This document shows positions 9,682-21,438 of a stretch of DNA of 64,000 bases, one piece after another. The notes beneath the pieces were generated by a model. That model made no database searches. It was not told the DNA's origin and worked only from the letters and a program-made list of their open reading frames with translations. The stretch is from NCBI GenBank assembly GCA_021815305.1, contig JAKAHC010000006.1:118848-182847 (forward strand). Direction: 5' to 3'. Position numbers and translations under genes: made by a program. The DNA comes from Deltaproteobacteria bacterium (GTDB lineage: Bacteria; Desulfobacterota; Deferrimicrobia; Deferrimicrobiales; Deferrimicrobiaceae). Within the stretch, counting starts at the first letter, position 1, and every line of letters begins with the position of its first letter.

Positions 9682-10890
9682 TCAAGTAGCTTTCCCGCTC
9701 ACAAAATAGCGGACCAATGGCACCTCTTCGTGCCCTTTTTTCGGGCCCAACACGAGCCCCTCGTCTGTCATGTGAATCTGCACGTGCCAATACATTCTGT
9801 TTTCGTTTTTCGTCGTATTCAGGATCTCCTTCACTTTCTGAAAATCGGAGAAGGGGAAAAGCACAACATCGCCCTTGGACCCGCACCCAAACGCAAGGTA
9901 GCCGTGCCGATATCCCGTCAAATCTTCGAGCCTCTTCGGGTGCACGGCATACCAGTAGGATTTCCTCCCCTTGGACCGCTCGTACACTTTGGACACCATA
10001 AAGATGACGCCCACGTTCTTGTCGCCGGAATCATAGAGGACCCGATTCCGTCCACGCAGATCGACGTTCAGTTTCCTGGCCACAATGGCGCGGCAGTGTT
10101 CGTAATCGGACGCGGAGATGGACTTCGAGGTGGCCTTTTTCTTGATTTCCTCTTTCGCGGGGACGTCTTTCTTCTTCGCGTCGTGCTTAACGTTCTGCCC
10201 CATGCAGGACCTGACGAAATCGATGGACTTCTCTACCGTGAGGACCGGTTTCAGCAGGTCATGCACCGTCCTGACGCCGTTTTTCTCGATGTTCTCCTTG
10301 AGATCGAGGAGATCAAACAACCCAACGACGCTGACGACCTGAATGTTGGCGAACACCGCCGAACCGATGAGCTGAGAAACCAGGCGTTCCCGGTCTCCTC
10401 TTCCGTAGACCAGGAGGATGGAGGAGTTCTGCTTCCCGATCCTCTTCTCCTCGATGAGCTTCTCCCGGTATTCGCTCAGCTCGTTACCCTTGATGGGGAA
10501 AGAATCCGTGACCTTCGATTCGACCACGAAGGAATGACTTCCGTTTTTTGCCAACCACAAACCGTCGTGCCCAGGTTTACCCGGAACTCCGCGGTATCTG
10601 CCGTATTCGACATCGAAACCAAGGCGCTTTCCAAGTTCGTTGACTATGTCCTGAAGCGCAAACCCGTTTCCATCGAACTTCTCGTTGACGCACTGGTTGG
10701 CGTACGCCTTCAGATTCTCCTTTTGGACTTGTGAGAGGAAATGCCTGAGTTCCTCCGATGTTTCGTTCCCGTCCGCGAGCTTCCCGTCCCCGAAGATGCC
10801 TATGATCTGATTGATGCGTTTATCGATGATGTTCTTGCCAGGGAAACCCATCCGGGGAATCGCCTTGGAGTCTTCCCGTCGATGTTTCAT
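9682..10890 (-). CDS. putative PD-(D/E)XK-like nuclease, DISARM-associated
   Basis: 402 residues; family not recognised with certainty. Residues near 112-132 read GHDGLW ... FVVESK, the D...ExK spacing of a PD-(D/E)XK nuclease core, as found in restriction endonucleases. A lysine-rich linker (around 245-265) separates this from a C-terminal region beginning near NRVLYDSGDKNVG that I cannot assign. The ATG overlaps the stop of the upstream RHH gene by 4 bp and Vsr follows, so it belongs to the DISARM transcript. It could be an accessory effector or a modification-dependent restriction enzyme. Function is inference only. Confidence 0.6.
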   Translation of the reverse strand: MKHRREDSKAIPRMGFPGKNIIDKRINQIIGIFGDGKLADGNETSEELRHFLSQVQKENLKAYANQCVNEKFDGNGFALQDIVNELGKRLGFDVEYGRYRGVPGKPGHDGLWLAKNGSHSFVVESKVTDSFPIKGNELSEYREKLIEEKRIGKQNSSILLVYGRGDRERLVSQLIGSAVFANIQVVSVVGLFDLLDLKENIEKNGVRTVHDLLKPVLTVEKSIDFVRSCMGQNVKHDAKKKDVPAKEEIKKKATSKSISASDYEHCRAIVARKLNVDLRGRNRVLYDSGDKNVGVIFMVSKVYERSKGRKSYWYAVHPKRLEDLTGYRHGYLAFGCGSKGDVVLFPFSDFQKVKEILNTTKNENRMYWHVQIHMTDEGLVLGPKKGHEEVPLVRYFVSGKAT

Positions 10891-11105
10891 GGGGTTTTCC
10901 TCGTTTTTCCTGACGCGGGAATCTTTATTTTTGGGTTGCGACCACCAACGGCACGGCCCGATTTCTTTGCGGTCCTGGCGTATTCCAGGATCATCACCTC
11001 GATCATGTTTGCGATACTTCGCCGTTCCTTTTCTGCGCTGATACGCAGTGTTTCCTTAACAGCCGGGGCCATTCTGAAGGTTACCGTGGTAGTCTTGGTC
11101 GCCAT
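10887..11105 (-). CDS. ribbon-helix-helix (CopG/Arc-type) regulator
   Basis: 72 residues. The N-terminal TTTVTFRMAPAVKETLRISA followed by SIANMIEVMILEYA fits a ribbon-helix-helix DNA-binding domain (beta strand, then two helices); the C-terminal tail is basic. AGGAGG lies 9 nt upstream of the ATG. It is the first gene of the accessory transcript and overlaps the nuclease gene by 4 bp. RHH proteins usually repress their own promoter, and a pair of 14-bp direct repeats sits just upstream. It may therefore set expression of the DISARM operon, or act as antitoxin to the nuclease; the sequence does not decide. Confidence 0.75.
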   Translation of the reverse strand: MATKTTTVTFRMAPAVKETLRISAEKERRSIANMIEVMILEYARTAKKSGRAVGGRNPKIKIPASGKTRKTP

Positions 11106-11138
11106 CTTTAGGCGCCTCCTGTGGTCGATACTGCTGTT

Positions 11139-11169
11139 GTAAAGTCAACGGGAACGTAAAGTCAACGGG
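11139..11169 (-). promoter_or_regulatory. DISARM-island promoter with two 14-bp direct repeats
   Basis: GTAAAGTCAACGGG (plus strand) occurs twice without mismatch, at 11139-11152 and 11156-11169, a 17-bp period. On the minus strand each copy contains TTGACT; the distal copy can serve as a -35 box, with TTACAA 17 bp downstream as a weak -10 inside the other copy. The arrangement is typical of a promoter whose -35/-10 region is covered by tandem operator half-sites. The RHH protein encoded about 35 bp downstream is the natural candidate to bind here. Confidence 0.6.
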
Positions 11170-11399
11170 TTTTTCCGCTGTTTTGTTTTATCTGTACGGG
11201 TGTTACGCGAACGGAAGAATACGCTTCGGGGACGTCGGTGTTCTTGTTCCAGGAGGCAAAGCAATAACATCTACCCGGAAACACTCTTTGCAGCGCGCTT
11301 GCCCCTCCGGTGCGGTTCTACGGATTCAGGGCCGTCAAAAAGACTGCTTGGGTTCATCTCGCCCGAAGCAACGATTCACGTTCAGATTCCTTTCGCCGC

Positions 11400-11509
11400 G
11401 TAAAAACCTTATTGGCAGTAGTCCCGACGAAACACGCTATCCGCGTAAGAACTTTATTGGCAAGGTAAAAACTTTGTTGGCAAGGTAAGAACTTTATTGG
11501 CATCCGATA
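11400..11509 (-). mobile_element. Tn7-like transposon end at attTn7 (TnsB-site array)
   Basis: Read away from glmS, the 18-bp unit TGCCAATAAAGTTCTTAC occurs at 11502-11485, 11482-11465 (two changes), 11462-11445 and 11417-11400 (two changes). The first three have a 20-bp period. The unit closely matches the TnsB-binding site of the Tn7 right end as I remember it (GACAATAAAGTCTTAAAC). The array begins 8 bp inside a terminus (TATCGGAT) lying exactly 25 bp after the glmS stop codon, the point used by Tn7. Tn7 itself ends in TGTGGGCG; here the terminal triplet is TAT. No tns gene lies between this end and the left edge. Confidence 0.8.
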
Positions 11510-11534
11510 TAAGGATGTCCGGAAGGATACCCGT

Positions 11535-13364
<1,830 letters not shown>

Positions 13365-13369
13365 CCTGT

Positions 13370-14797
13370 TCACTCCTCCTTGACGTCGACGGGGGGGACG
13401 GGCAGCCCCGCCTTCTTGAGAAGCTCCGGTTTTTTGCGCGCGACCCACTGCTCGATCACCTTCTCCTCGGCGCGGCAGACGGCCAGCGCGTAGGGAGGAA
13501 CGTTCTTCGTGATGGTCGATCCCGCCCCGATGAGAGCGCCCTTCCCCACCGTCACCGGCGCAACCAGCATCGTGTCGCTCCCCACGAAGACGCCGTCCCC
13601 CAGCACCGTCGGGTGCTTGCGGATCCCGTCGTAGTTGCAGGTGATCGTCCCGGCGCCCACGTTGACTTTCTTCCCCACGGTCGCATCGCCGAGATAGGAG
13701 AGGTGGTTCGCCTTCGAACCCTTTCCGATCCGGCTCTTCTTGACCTCCACGAAGTTGCCGATGTGCGCTCCCTCCCCGATGACGGATTCCGGCCGCAAGT
13801 GGGAGAACGGGCCGAGAACGGCGTTCTTCCCCACCTTGGACCCGGTGATCACGGTGTACGGTTTCAGGTGCGCCCCCTCCCCGATGACGCTGTCTTCCAC
13901 GACGCACCCCGTCTGGATCCTCGCGCCCCGGCCGACCCGCGTATTCCCCAGGAGCATGACCCCCGGGTCGATGATCACGTCCTGGCCCACCCGGACATCC
14001 GATTCCACATAGGTCCGCTCAGGGGCCGGGAACGTCACCCCGGAGTCCATCAGGGCATCGATCTTCCTCTTTCGAAGGATGGAGGCCGCCTCCGCGAGCT
14101 CCCGCCGGGAGTTGATCCCCAGCACATCTTCGGGGTCCCCCGCGATCACCGGCACGACGCACGTCCCCTCCGCCAGCGCCTCCACCACGAGGTCGGTCAG
14201 GTAATATTCCCGTTGGGCGTTGACGTCCCCCAGCCGCGGCAGTCCCCGCTTGAGGAACGACCGGTCGAAGGCGTACGTCCCCGCATTGACTTCCCGGATC
14301 TTCCGCGTCGCGGCGTCGGCGTCCCTCTCCTCCACGATCTTCGCCACCGCGCCGTCGGGAGCGCGGACGACGCGGCCGTACCCGGCCGGTTGCGGGACGA
14401 TTCCCGTGAGAACGGACGCCGCGGCGCGCTTCCTTCGGCGGGCAAGGACCAGCGTACGGATCGTCGCGGGCCGGACCAGCGGCGCGTCGCCGCACAGCAC
14501 CACGACCTCCTTCGCGCCGGCGGACAGTTCGGCGATGCCGCACCGGACGGCGTCCCCGGTGCCGAACTGGCTCTCCTGGATCGCCACCTTCCCGTCGAAC
14601 GCCTCCACCGTGGGGAGCACCTTGTCCCTCCCGTACCCCAGGACGAAGACGATCTCCCGGATGCCGGCGGCGCGGGCGGCGCGGGCGACGTGCCAGACCA
14701 CCGGCTTCCCCAGGACGACGTGCGCCACCTTGGGGAGGGCGGACTTCATCCGTTTCCCCTGTCCCGCCGCCAGAATGACCGCGGAAACCCCTTTCAT
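13370..14797 (-). CDS. glmU: bifunctional GlcNAc-1-P uridyltransferase / GlcN-1-P acetyltransferase
   Basis: 475 residues. The N-terminal uridyltransferase domain starts SAVILAAGQGKRMKS (nucleotide-binding loop) and includes GTGDAVRCG and NAGTYAFD. The C-terminal half is a left-handed beta-helix of hexapeptide repeats with HLRPESVIGEGAHIGNFVE and NYDGIRKHPTVLGDGVFVGS, the acetyl-CoA site region. It makes UDP-GlcNAc from the product of the GlmS/GlmM steps. ATG 14797 is chosen because the protein aligns with family N-termini there; the longer open frame upstream is antisense to another gene. Confidence 0.97.
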   Translation of the reverse strand: MKGVSAVILAAGQGKRMKSALPKVAHVVLGKPVVWHVARAARAAGIREIVFVLGYGRDKVLPTVEAFDGKVAIQESQFGTGDAVRCGIAELSAGAKEVVVLCGDAPLVRPATIRTLVLARRRKRAAASVLTGIVPQPAGYGRVVRAPDGAVAKIVEERDADAATRKIREVNAGTYAFDRSFLKRGLPRLGDVNAQREYYLTDLVVEALAEGTCVVPVIAGDPEDVLGINSRRELAEAASILRKRKIDALMDSGVTFPAPERTYVESDVRVGQDVIIDPGVMLLGNTRVGRGARIQTGCVVEDSVIGEGAHLKPYTVITGSKVGKNAVLGPFSHLRPESVIGEGAHIGNFVEVKKSRIGKGSKANHLSYLGDATVGKKVNVGAGTITCNYDGIRKHPTVLGDGVFVGSDTMLVAPVTVGKGALIGAGSTITKNVPPYALAVCRAEEKVIEQWVARKKPELLKKAGLPVPPVDVKEE

Positions 14798-14891
14798 CGC
14801 ATACCCCTTTCCCTGATGTAGAATGAAGCGCTGGAACGGGCGATTATCAAGTCTACAGGGTTTCCCCAGGGGAAGAAAGGGAACGCCGCGA

Positions 14892-15425
14892 TTGGACGAC
14901 CTCAAAGCCGCCCTGGACCGGATGGAAGCGGACCTCGTCGACCTCAAATACCAGTACGACGTCTTTTTCCAGGGGAAGCGTCGCGGCGAGCCGATGAAGG
15001 AGCGCAAGGATCTGGAATCCCGGATCGTCACGCTCAGCCGCCGGGCGATCACCAACAATTCGGACCAGCTGCGGTTCAGCAACCTGCAGGGGAAATACTG
15101 GGCGTTCGCCCACCTCTGGACCCGGATCCTGCGGGACCTCGAGGAGGGCCGGGCCCGGAGGGACGCCGCGGGAGCGATCACCCGGCTGGGGAAGGCGCCC
15201 GAGCCGCCGGTCGACCGGGAGCACATCGAGCAGGTTGCGGAACAGCTCCTTGCGGCGCGGCGCGCCTGCGGCGTGGGAGGGGACCCCGCGGAGATCGCGG
15301 CACTGCGCGACACTCTCTATGCGCGCGCGAGGGAGATCTCCGCGTCCGCCGGGGGAAAGAAGGTGGAGTTCCGCGTCAGCGTGGAAGAGGGAAAACCGAA
15401 AGTGAAGGCGGTGCTCCGCAAATAG
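14892..15425 (+). CDS. MXAN_5187-like conserved protein
   Basis: 177 residues from a TTG start, or 200 from ATG 14823. I prefer TTG 14892 because AGAAAGGG lies about 10 nt upstream and similar proteins begin close to LDDLKAALDRMEADL. The N-terminal half is helical, with a conserved-looking block (FFQGKRRGEPMKERKDLE, then ITNNSDQLRFSNLQGKY) that I associate with the C-terminal domain of the deltaproteobacterial MXAN_5187 family; function unknown. It is divergent from glmU and ends 11 bp from the convergent atpC. No signal peptide or membrane segment is seen. Confidence 0.7.
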   Translation: MDDLKAALDRMEADLVDLKYQYDVFFQGKRRGEPMKERKDLESRIVTLSRRAITNNSDQLRFSNLQGKYWAFAHLWTRILRDLEEGRARRDAAGAITRLGKAPEPPVDREHIEQVAEQLLAARRACGVGGDPAEIAALRDTLYARAREISASAGGKKVEFRVSVEEGKPKVKAVLRK

Positions 15426-15436
15426 CGGTTCGTGGC

Positions 15437-15838
15437 TTACGACCCCGCGTCCATCCGCGCCATCGCCCGATGCAGGGCCGAGTGCGCCTTCATGTACGTC
15501 TCGTCGTCCAGCGAAAGGTCCTTCAGGGCGGCTTCGGCGCGGTCCCGCGCGCGCCGGGCCCGCTCGACGTCGATCTCTTCCGCGCGCTCCGCCGTGTCGG
15601 CCATCACCACGACCCGCTCCGGCGTCACCTCGGCGAACCCGCCACCGACCGCGATCTTCCGGGTATCGTTCCCTTTCCGGTACCGCAGGATGCCGATGTC
15701 CAGGATCGACAGGTACTGCGTATGCTCCGGGAGCACCCCGAACTCGCCCTCGTACCCGGGGGCGACGACCTCGTCCACCTCCTCGGAGAGGAGGAGGCGC
15801 TCCGGGGTGACCAACTCGAGCCGGATCGTCGAAGCCAT
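15437..15838 (-). CDS. atpC: ATP synthase F1 epsilon subunit
   Basis: 133 residues. The beta-sandwich N-terminus includes VTPERLLLSEEVDEVVAPGYEGEFGVLPEH, a hallmark of the family, followed by a helical C-terminal hairpin. It is part of the central stalk and regulates ATPase activity. Last gene of the atpF'FHAGDC operon, 16 bp after atpD, and convergent with the MXAN_5187-like gene with almost no intervening DNA. Confidence 0.97.
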   Translation of the reverse strand: MASTIRLELVTPERLLLSEEVDEVVAPGYEGEFGVLPEHTQYLSILDIGILRYRKGNDTRKIAVGGGFAEVTPERVVVMADTAERAEEIDVERARRARDRAEAALKDLSLDDETYMKAHSALHRAMARMDAGS

Positions 15839-15854
15839 CTTCTTCCTTCTCCCG

Positions 15855-17276
<1,422 letters not shown>

Positions 17277-17292
17277 TTAGCCTCCTTGGCGT

Positions 17293-18165
17293 TTACCCTT
17301 TGAGCGCCTCGGCGCCGCTGACGATCTCCGTGAGCTCCGTGGTGATCGCCGCCTGCCGCGCGCGGTTCATCTGCAGCGTGAGCCGGGCGATCATGTCGAC
17401 GGAGTTGTTCGTCGCCGAGTCCATCGCCGTCATCCGGGCGCCGTGATCCCCCGCAACCGACTCGAGAAGGACCCGGAAGATCTGCGTCTCCACGTACTTC
17501 GGGAGCAGGATCGCGAGGATCTCCTTCCGGTCGGGCTCGTAGAGATAGTCGACTTCGGCCCCGGCGGCGTTCCCCTCCGCCTCCGCGAGCGCGATGGGAA
17601 ACAGCTTCTCGAACCGGATCACCTGCGAGATGGCCGAGCGGAACTCGTTGAATGCGATCCGGACCTCGTCGAACTCTCCGGCCGAGAACCCCTCCACCAG
17701 GTCGCGGGCGATCGTTTCCGCGTGGCCCCGGGAGACGCTTCCCAGCACGCCGAGGTACTCTTTCCGCATCGGGACCGCGCGGCGCCGGAAAAAGTCGCGC
17801 CCTTTCCTTCCCACCACGAACAGGACGATCTCTTCGTACCTCCCGCGGCCCTCGTTGACGAACCGGTACACCGCGCGGGTGAGCCCGGAGTTGAAGCTTC
17901 CGCAGAGCCCCCGGTCGGAGGTGACCAGCAGCAGCGCGAGTTTCCTCCCCTCCCGCTCCGACAGCAGCGGGTGGGCGTCGGCTCCCGCCCGGCCGGCCAC
18001 CGAGGTCACCACCTCGCGCATCTTGCGGGCGTAGGGCCGCGCGGCCGTGATGGCGTCCTGGGCGCGCCGAAGCTTGGCGGCGGAAACCATCTTCATCGCC
18101 TTGGTGATCTGCTGCGTGCTCTTGACGCTGCTGATCCGTTTCCGGATCGCGCGAAGGTTCGCCAT
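17293..18165 (-). CDS. atpG: ATP synthase F1 gamma subunit
   Basis: 290 residues. MANLRAIRKRISSVKSTQQITKAMKMVSAAKLRRAQ is the conserved N-terminal helix of the rotating shaft (given here only to locate it); the C-terminal helix TLQMNRARQAAITTELTEI matches the family. It sits 3 bp after atpA and 25 bp before atpD, as in most bacterial atp operons. Confidence 0.97.
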   Translation of the reverse strand: MANLRAIRKRISSVKSTQQITKAMKMVSAAKLRRAQDAITAARPYARKMREVVTSVAGRAGADAHPLLSEREGRKLALLLVTSDRGLCGSFNSGLTRAVYRFVNEGRGRYEEIVLFVVGRKGRDFFRRRAVPMRKEYLGVLGSVSRGHAETIARDLVEGFSAGEFDEVRIAFNEFRSAISQVIRFEKLFPIALAEAEGNAAGAEVDYLYEPDRKEILAILLPKYVETQIFRVLLESVAGDHGARMTAMDSATNNSVDMIARLTLQMNRARQAAITTELTEIVSGAEALKG

Positions 18166-18168
18166 GGA

Positions 18169-19677
18169 TTATTCCCTGAAGATCCCTTTGAACTCTTCCA
18201 GCGCGGCCGAAAGCTTCTTCTTGATGTCGTCCGTGATCTGCTTCCTGTCGCGCAGCTCGCCGAGGAGCGCCCCGTGCCGGTCCTTCATGAACGCCGCAAG
18301 CTCCGCCTCGAACCGGGCGAGAGAGGAGACCTCGTAAACGTCGGCGAAGCCGTTCGTCGCGGCGAAGATCGTCACGACCTGCTGCTCGACGGGTTGGGGC
18401 TGGTACTGCCCCTGCTTGAGGATCTCCACCAGGCGCGCGCCGCGTGCCAGCTGCATCTGGGTGGCCTTGTCCAGGTCGGAGCCGAACTGTGCGAACGCCG
18501 CCATCTCCCTGTACTGCGCCAGCTCGAGGCGGAGCCGCCCGGCGACCTGCTTCATCGCCTTGATCTGCGCGTTGCCTCCGACGCGGGAAACCGACAGGCC
18601 GACGTTCACCGCGGGCCGCACACCCGAGTAGAACAGGTCGGCCTCGAGGTAGATCTGGCCGTCCGTGATGGAGATGACGTTCGTCGGGATGTACGCGGAG
18701 ACGTCGCCCGCCTGCGTCTCGATGATCGGAAGCGCCGTGAGCGACCCGCCGCCCTCGGCGTCGGAGAGCTTCGCCGCGCGCTCCAGCAGGCGGGAGTGGA
18801 GGTAGAAGACGTCGCCGGGGAACGCCTCCCGGCCCGGCGGGCGGCGCAGCAGCAGGGAAAGCTGGCGGTACGACACCGCGTGCTTGGAGAGATCGTCGTA
18901 GATGCACAGGGCGTGGCGGCCGGAGTCGCGGAAGAACTCGCCCATGGTGCACCCGGAATAGGGAGAGAGGAACTGCAGCGGCGCGGACTCCGAGGCGGTG
19001 GCCGCGACGACGATCGTGTACTCCATCGCGCCGTATTGGCGCAGCTTTTCCACCACCTGCGCCACCGTCGACCGCTTCTGGCCGACGGCGACGTAGATGC
19101 AGACGACGCCCGTCCCCTTCTGGTTGATGATCGTGTCGGTGGCCACCGCGGTCTTGCCGGTCTGGCGGTCGCCGATGATGAGCTCGCGCTGGCCGCGGCC
19201 GATGGGGATCATCGCGTCGATGGCCTTCAAGCCCGTCTGGAGCGGCTCCTTCACGGGCTGCCGCTTGACGATGCCGGGCGCCTTGATCTCCACGCGCCGG
19301 AAGTCCTTCGTATCGACGGGCCCGCGGCCGTCCACCGGCTGGCCCAGGGCGTTGACGACGCGCCCGATCATCGCGTCGCCGCACGGGACTTCGACGATGC
19401 GGCCGGTGCGGCGGACTGTGTCCCCCTCCTTGATCAGGTGATCCTCGCCGAGGAGAGCGACGCCGACGTTGTCCTCCTCGAGGTTGAGCACCATCCCGCG
19501 GACGTTGCCGGGGAACTCGAGAAGCTCTCCCGCCATCGCCCTCTCGAGACCGTGGACGCGGGCGATCCCGTCGCCGACGGAGAGGACCACCCCGGTCTCC
19601 GCGACGTCGATCCGCTTCTCGTATCCCCGGATCTGGCTTTTCAGGATTTCGGTAATTTCTTCCGCGCGGATGTTCAT
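18169..19677 (-). CDS. atpA: ATP synthase F1 alpha subunit
   Basis: 502 residues from ATG 19677, the canonical length and N-terminus ([13 protein letters not shown]). A GTG at 19692, overlapping the atpH stop, would add five residues and cannot be excluded. Walker [10 protein letters not shown] is near residue 170. [10 protein letters not shown] and other alpha-family blocks are intact. Non-catalytic nucleotide-binding subunit of F1. Confidence 0.97.
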   Translation of the reverse strand: MNIRAEEITEILKSQIRGYEKRIDVAETGVVLSVGDGIARVHGLERAMAGELLEFPGNVRGMVLNLEEDNVGVALLGEDHLIKEGDTVRRTGRIVEVPCGDAMIGRVVNALGQPVDGRGPVDTKDFRRVEIKAPGIVKRQPVKEPLQTGLKAIDAMIPIGRGQRELIIGDRQTGKTAVATDTIINQKGTGVVCIYVAVGQKRSTVAQVVEKLRQYGAMEYTIVVAATASESAPLQFLSPYSGCTMGEFFRDSGRHALCIYDDLSKHAVSYRQLSLLLRRPPGREAFPGDVFYLHSRLLERAAKLSDAEGGGSLTALPIIETQAGDVSAYIPTNVISITDGQIYLEADLFYSGVRPAVNVGLSVSRVGGNAQIKAMKQVAGRLRLELAQYREMAAFAQFGSDLDKATQMQLARGARLVEILKQGQYQPQPVEQQVVTIFAATNGFADVYEVSSLARFEAELAAFMKDRHGALLGELRDRKQITDDIKKKLSAALEEFKGIFRE

Positions 19678-19688
19678 GGCGGCCTGTG

Positions 19689-20231
19689 TCACCCCTTTTG
19701 TAAATTTTCCCGGATCTGGTGGATCTGCGTCCGCACGCTGCCGTCATACACCGTGGAGCCCACCCGCACGACCATCCCGCCGAGCACCGCCGGGTCCACG
19801 GCTTCCTCGAGGACGACCTTCTTGCCCGTTCCCCGCTCGAGAACCCCTTTCAGGAGATCCCTCTGGGGAGGGGACAGCGGCATGGGTACGGTGACGCCCA
19901 CCCGCTCGATCCCCTCAAGCTCCTCCACCATACGGCGGAGCTCGACCAGGATCTCGGGGAAGACGTTCATCCGGCCCTTGTCCACGAGCAGAGCGAGGAA
20001 GGATTTCGTGGCGGGGAGGAAACCCGCCGAAGACAGGACGGAGTCGAGCGCCGCCTGTTTGTCCCGGCGGTTGACATGCTCGGCCTCCATCACCTCGCGC
20101 AGCACTGCGGAGGATGCGAGGAGCCTGGCGAACTCCTCGGCTTCCGAGAGCGCCCTGCGGACCTGGCCGTCTTCCCGGCCGATGTCGAGCAGCGCGCGGG
20201 CGTACCTTCTCGCGAGGCTTCCACCGATCAC
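19689..20231 (-). CDS. atpH: ATP synthase F1 delta subunit
   Basis: 180 residues. I start it at the GTG that overlaps the atpF stop (GTGA), giving [18 protein letters not shown], a typical delta/OSCP N-terminus; the frame is open far upstream but that part is antisense to nothing conserved. The C-terminal block includes [20 protein letters not shown], characteristic of the family. It connects F1 to the b/b' peripheral stalk. Confidence 0.95.
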   Translation of the reverse strand: MIGGSLARRYARALLDIGREDGQVRRALSEAEEFARLLASSAVLREVMEAEHVNRRDKQAALDSVLSSAGFLPATKSFLALLVDKGRMNVFPEILVELRRMVEELEGIERVGVTVPMPLSPPQRDLLKGVLERGTGKKVVLEEAVDPAVLGGMVVRVGSTVYDGSVRTQIHQIRENLQKG

Positions 20232-20836
20232 CGAAGGATCCCCTCGATCTTCTCCAGATTCTCCCGGAACAGGCGCTCCTGGTCCTCGGGCGAAACCGCC
20301 TTCCGGACGATCTCCTCGGCGGCGCGGGTGGCGAGGAGGGACGCCTCCTTCCGGAGCTCCTCGCGCGCCTTCTTGACCTCCTGCTCGCCGGTGAACTCCG
20401 CCTGGGTGCGGATGCGGGCGATCTCGACGGTGGCGGCGTCGTGAAGGATGCGAGCCTCCGCCGCGGCCTCTTCGTCCGTCTTCGCGTTCATTTGCGCGAT
20501 CTCGCCGGCGAGTTCCGACATGCGGGACTCGATGGCGGAAAGTTTCTCCGCCGCCTCCTCGCGCGCTTTCGCCGCGTCGGCGATCGATTTGCGGAGGAGT
20601 TCGCTTCTCTCTTTGAGGAACGAGGCGAGGGGCTTGCGAAGGAAGTAGACCAGGACCCCGACCAGGATGAGGAAGTTGACCGACTGCTTGGCGATCTCTC
20701 CCCAGGGGATTCCGCCTCCGCCATGGGCCGCGCCCTCCTCGGCGGCGAAGACCGCGCCTGCGGCCAGAAGCGCCGCGACGGAAAGGACCACGAACGGAGC
20801 CCGGCGGACGGGGAACGGATTCCTCGGGGGGTTCAT
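20228..20836 (-). CDS. atpF: ATP synthase Fo b subunit
   Basis: 202 residues. An extra N-terminal hydrophobic stretch (APFVVLSVAALLAAGAVFAAEE, given for location) looks like a cleavable signal or extra helix. It is followed by the usual transmembrane anchor SVNFLILVGVLVYFLRKP and a long charged coiled coil ending in the conserved region before EKIEGILR. N-terminal extensions of this kind are common in deltaproteobacterial b subunits. It overlaps both atpF' (upstream) and atpH (downstream) by 4 bp. Confidence 0.93.
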   Translation of the reverse strand: MNPPRNPFPVRRAPFVVLSVAALLAAGAVFAAEEGAAHGGGGIPWGEIAKQSVNFLILVGVLVYFLRKPLASFLKERSELLRKSIADAAKAREEAAEKLSAIESRMSELAGEIAQMNAKTDEEAAAEARILHDAATVEIARIRTQAEFTGEQEVKKAREELRKEASLLATRAAEEIVRKAVSPEDQERLFRENLEKIEGILR

Positions 20837-21288
20837 GCGACCGCTCTCCCAAGGACCTTTGCGGCGATCTCCGCGGAGAGCTTCGAGATTTCGGCGCGCA
20901 GGGATGCGGCGGCGGTTTCCTTTTCCTGTGCGATCCTGCCCTTCAGTTCCTCGGTCTTTCGTCCGGTCTCCTCGGCGACGGTTTCGACCTGCCTGCGTTC
21001 CGCGCGGGAGGCCTCCTCCATCGCGCGCCTCTTCCGGGAGAGCGCCTCGGCGGCGCCCCTGCGAAGCGATTCGTCGTACTGGCGGGATTTGGCCTCGGCC
21101 TCGGCGATCATGCGCCGGGACTCTTCCACCGGCTTCACGGAGAGGTTCTCCCGCTCCTCGAAGACCCGGAGTATCGGCTTGATGAGGAGGGCGGAGAGGA
21201 GAAACGCCAGGACGATCACGATGCCCAGTTGAAGCACGGCCATCTGGTTGATGTCCAACGTTTCAAAAATCTTGCTGACTAGGTCCAT
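20833..21288 (-). CDS. atpF': ATP synthase Fo b' subunit
   Basis: 151 residues from ATG 21288 (MDLVSKIFETLDINQ), with GGGGGAG about 11 nt upstream; an in-frame start at 21339 would add 17 residues. One transmembrane helix (MAVLQLGIVIVLAFLLSALL) precedes a long alanine/glutamate-rich coiled coil. Having two different b-type subunits (b and b') next to each other, with the a and c genes elsewhere, is a pattern of Geobacter-like deltaproteobacteria and of photosynthetic bacteria. First gene of the operon seen here; its promoter should lie at about 21,290-21,440. Confidence 0.9.
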   Translation of the reverse strand: MDLVSKIFETLDINQMAVLQLGIVIVLAFLLSALLIKPILRVFEERENLSVKPVEESRRMIAEAEAKSRQYDESLRRGAAEALSRKRRAMEEASRAERRQVETVAEETGRKTEELKGRIAQEKETAAASLRAEISKLSAEIAAKVLGRAVA

Positions 21289-21438
21289 GGAAACCGACAC
21301 TCCCCCGGGGGCGAACTGGTCAACGGCAGGGTTCCGCAAGGGAAACGGAAAATTGGTACCATGCCCGTTGCGGCGGTGTCAAGGGGTTCTTGCGGATTCC
21401 GGCGGATGCGCGGGACACCGCGAACGGGAACCGGAAAC

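Noticed and set aside
11183..11488. 101-aa plus-strand frame between the RHH gene and glmS
   Set aside because: It runs through the TnsB-site-like repeats and has no RBS or recognisable product; it is non-coding transposon-end DNA.
11400..11502. Short repeats read as a CRISPR array
   Set aside because: Units are 18 bp with 2-27 bp between them, too short and irregular, and no cas genes; the match to TnsB sites at attTn7 is far better.
13370..15313. 647-aa version of GlmU
   Set aside because: The first 170 residues are antisense to the MXAN_5187-like gene; the true N-terminus is at 14797.
17443..20376. 977-aa plus-strand frame antisense to atpG/atpA/atpH
   Set aside because: High-GC shadow of conserved ATP synthase genes; no domain and no start signal.
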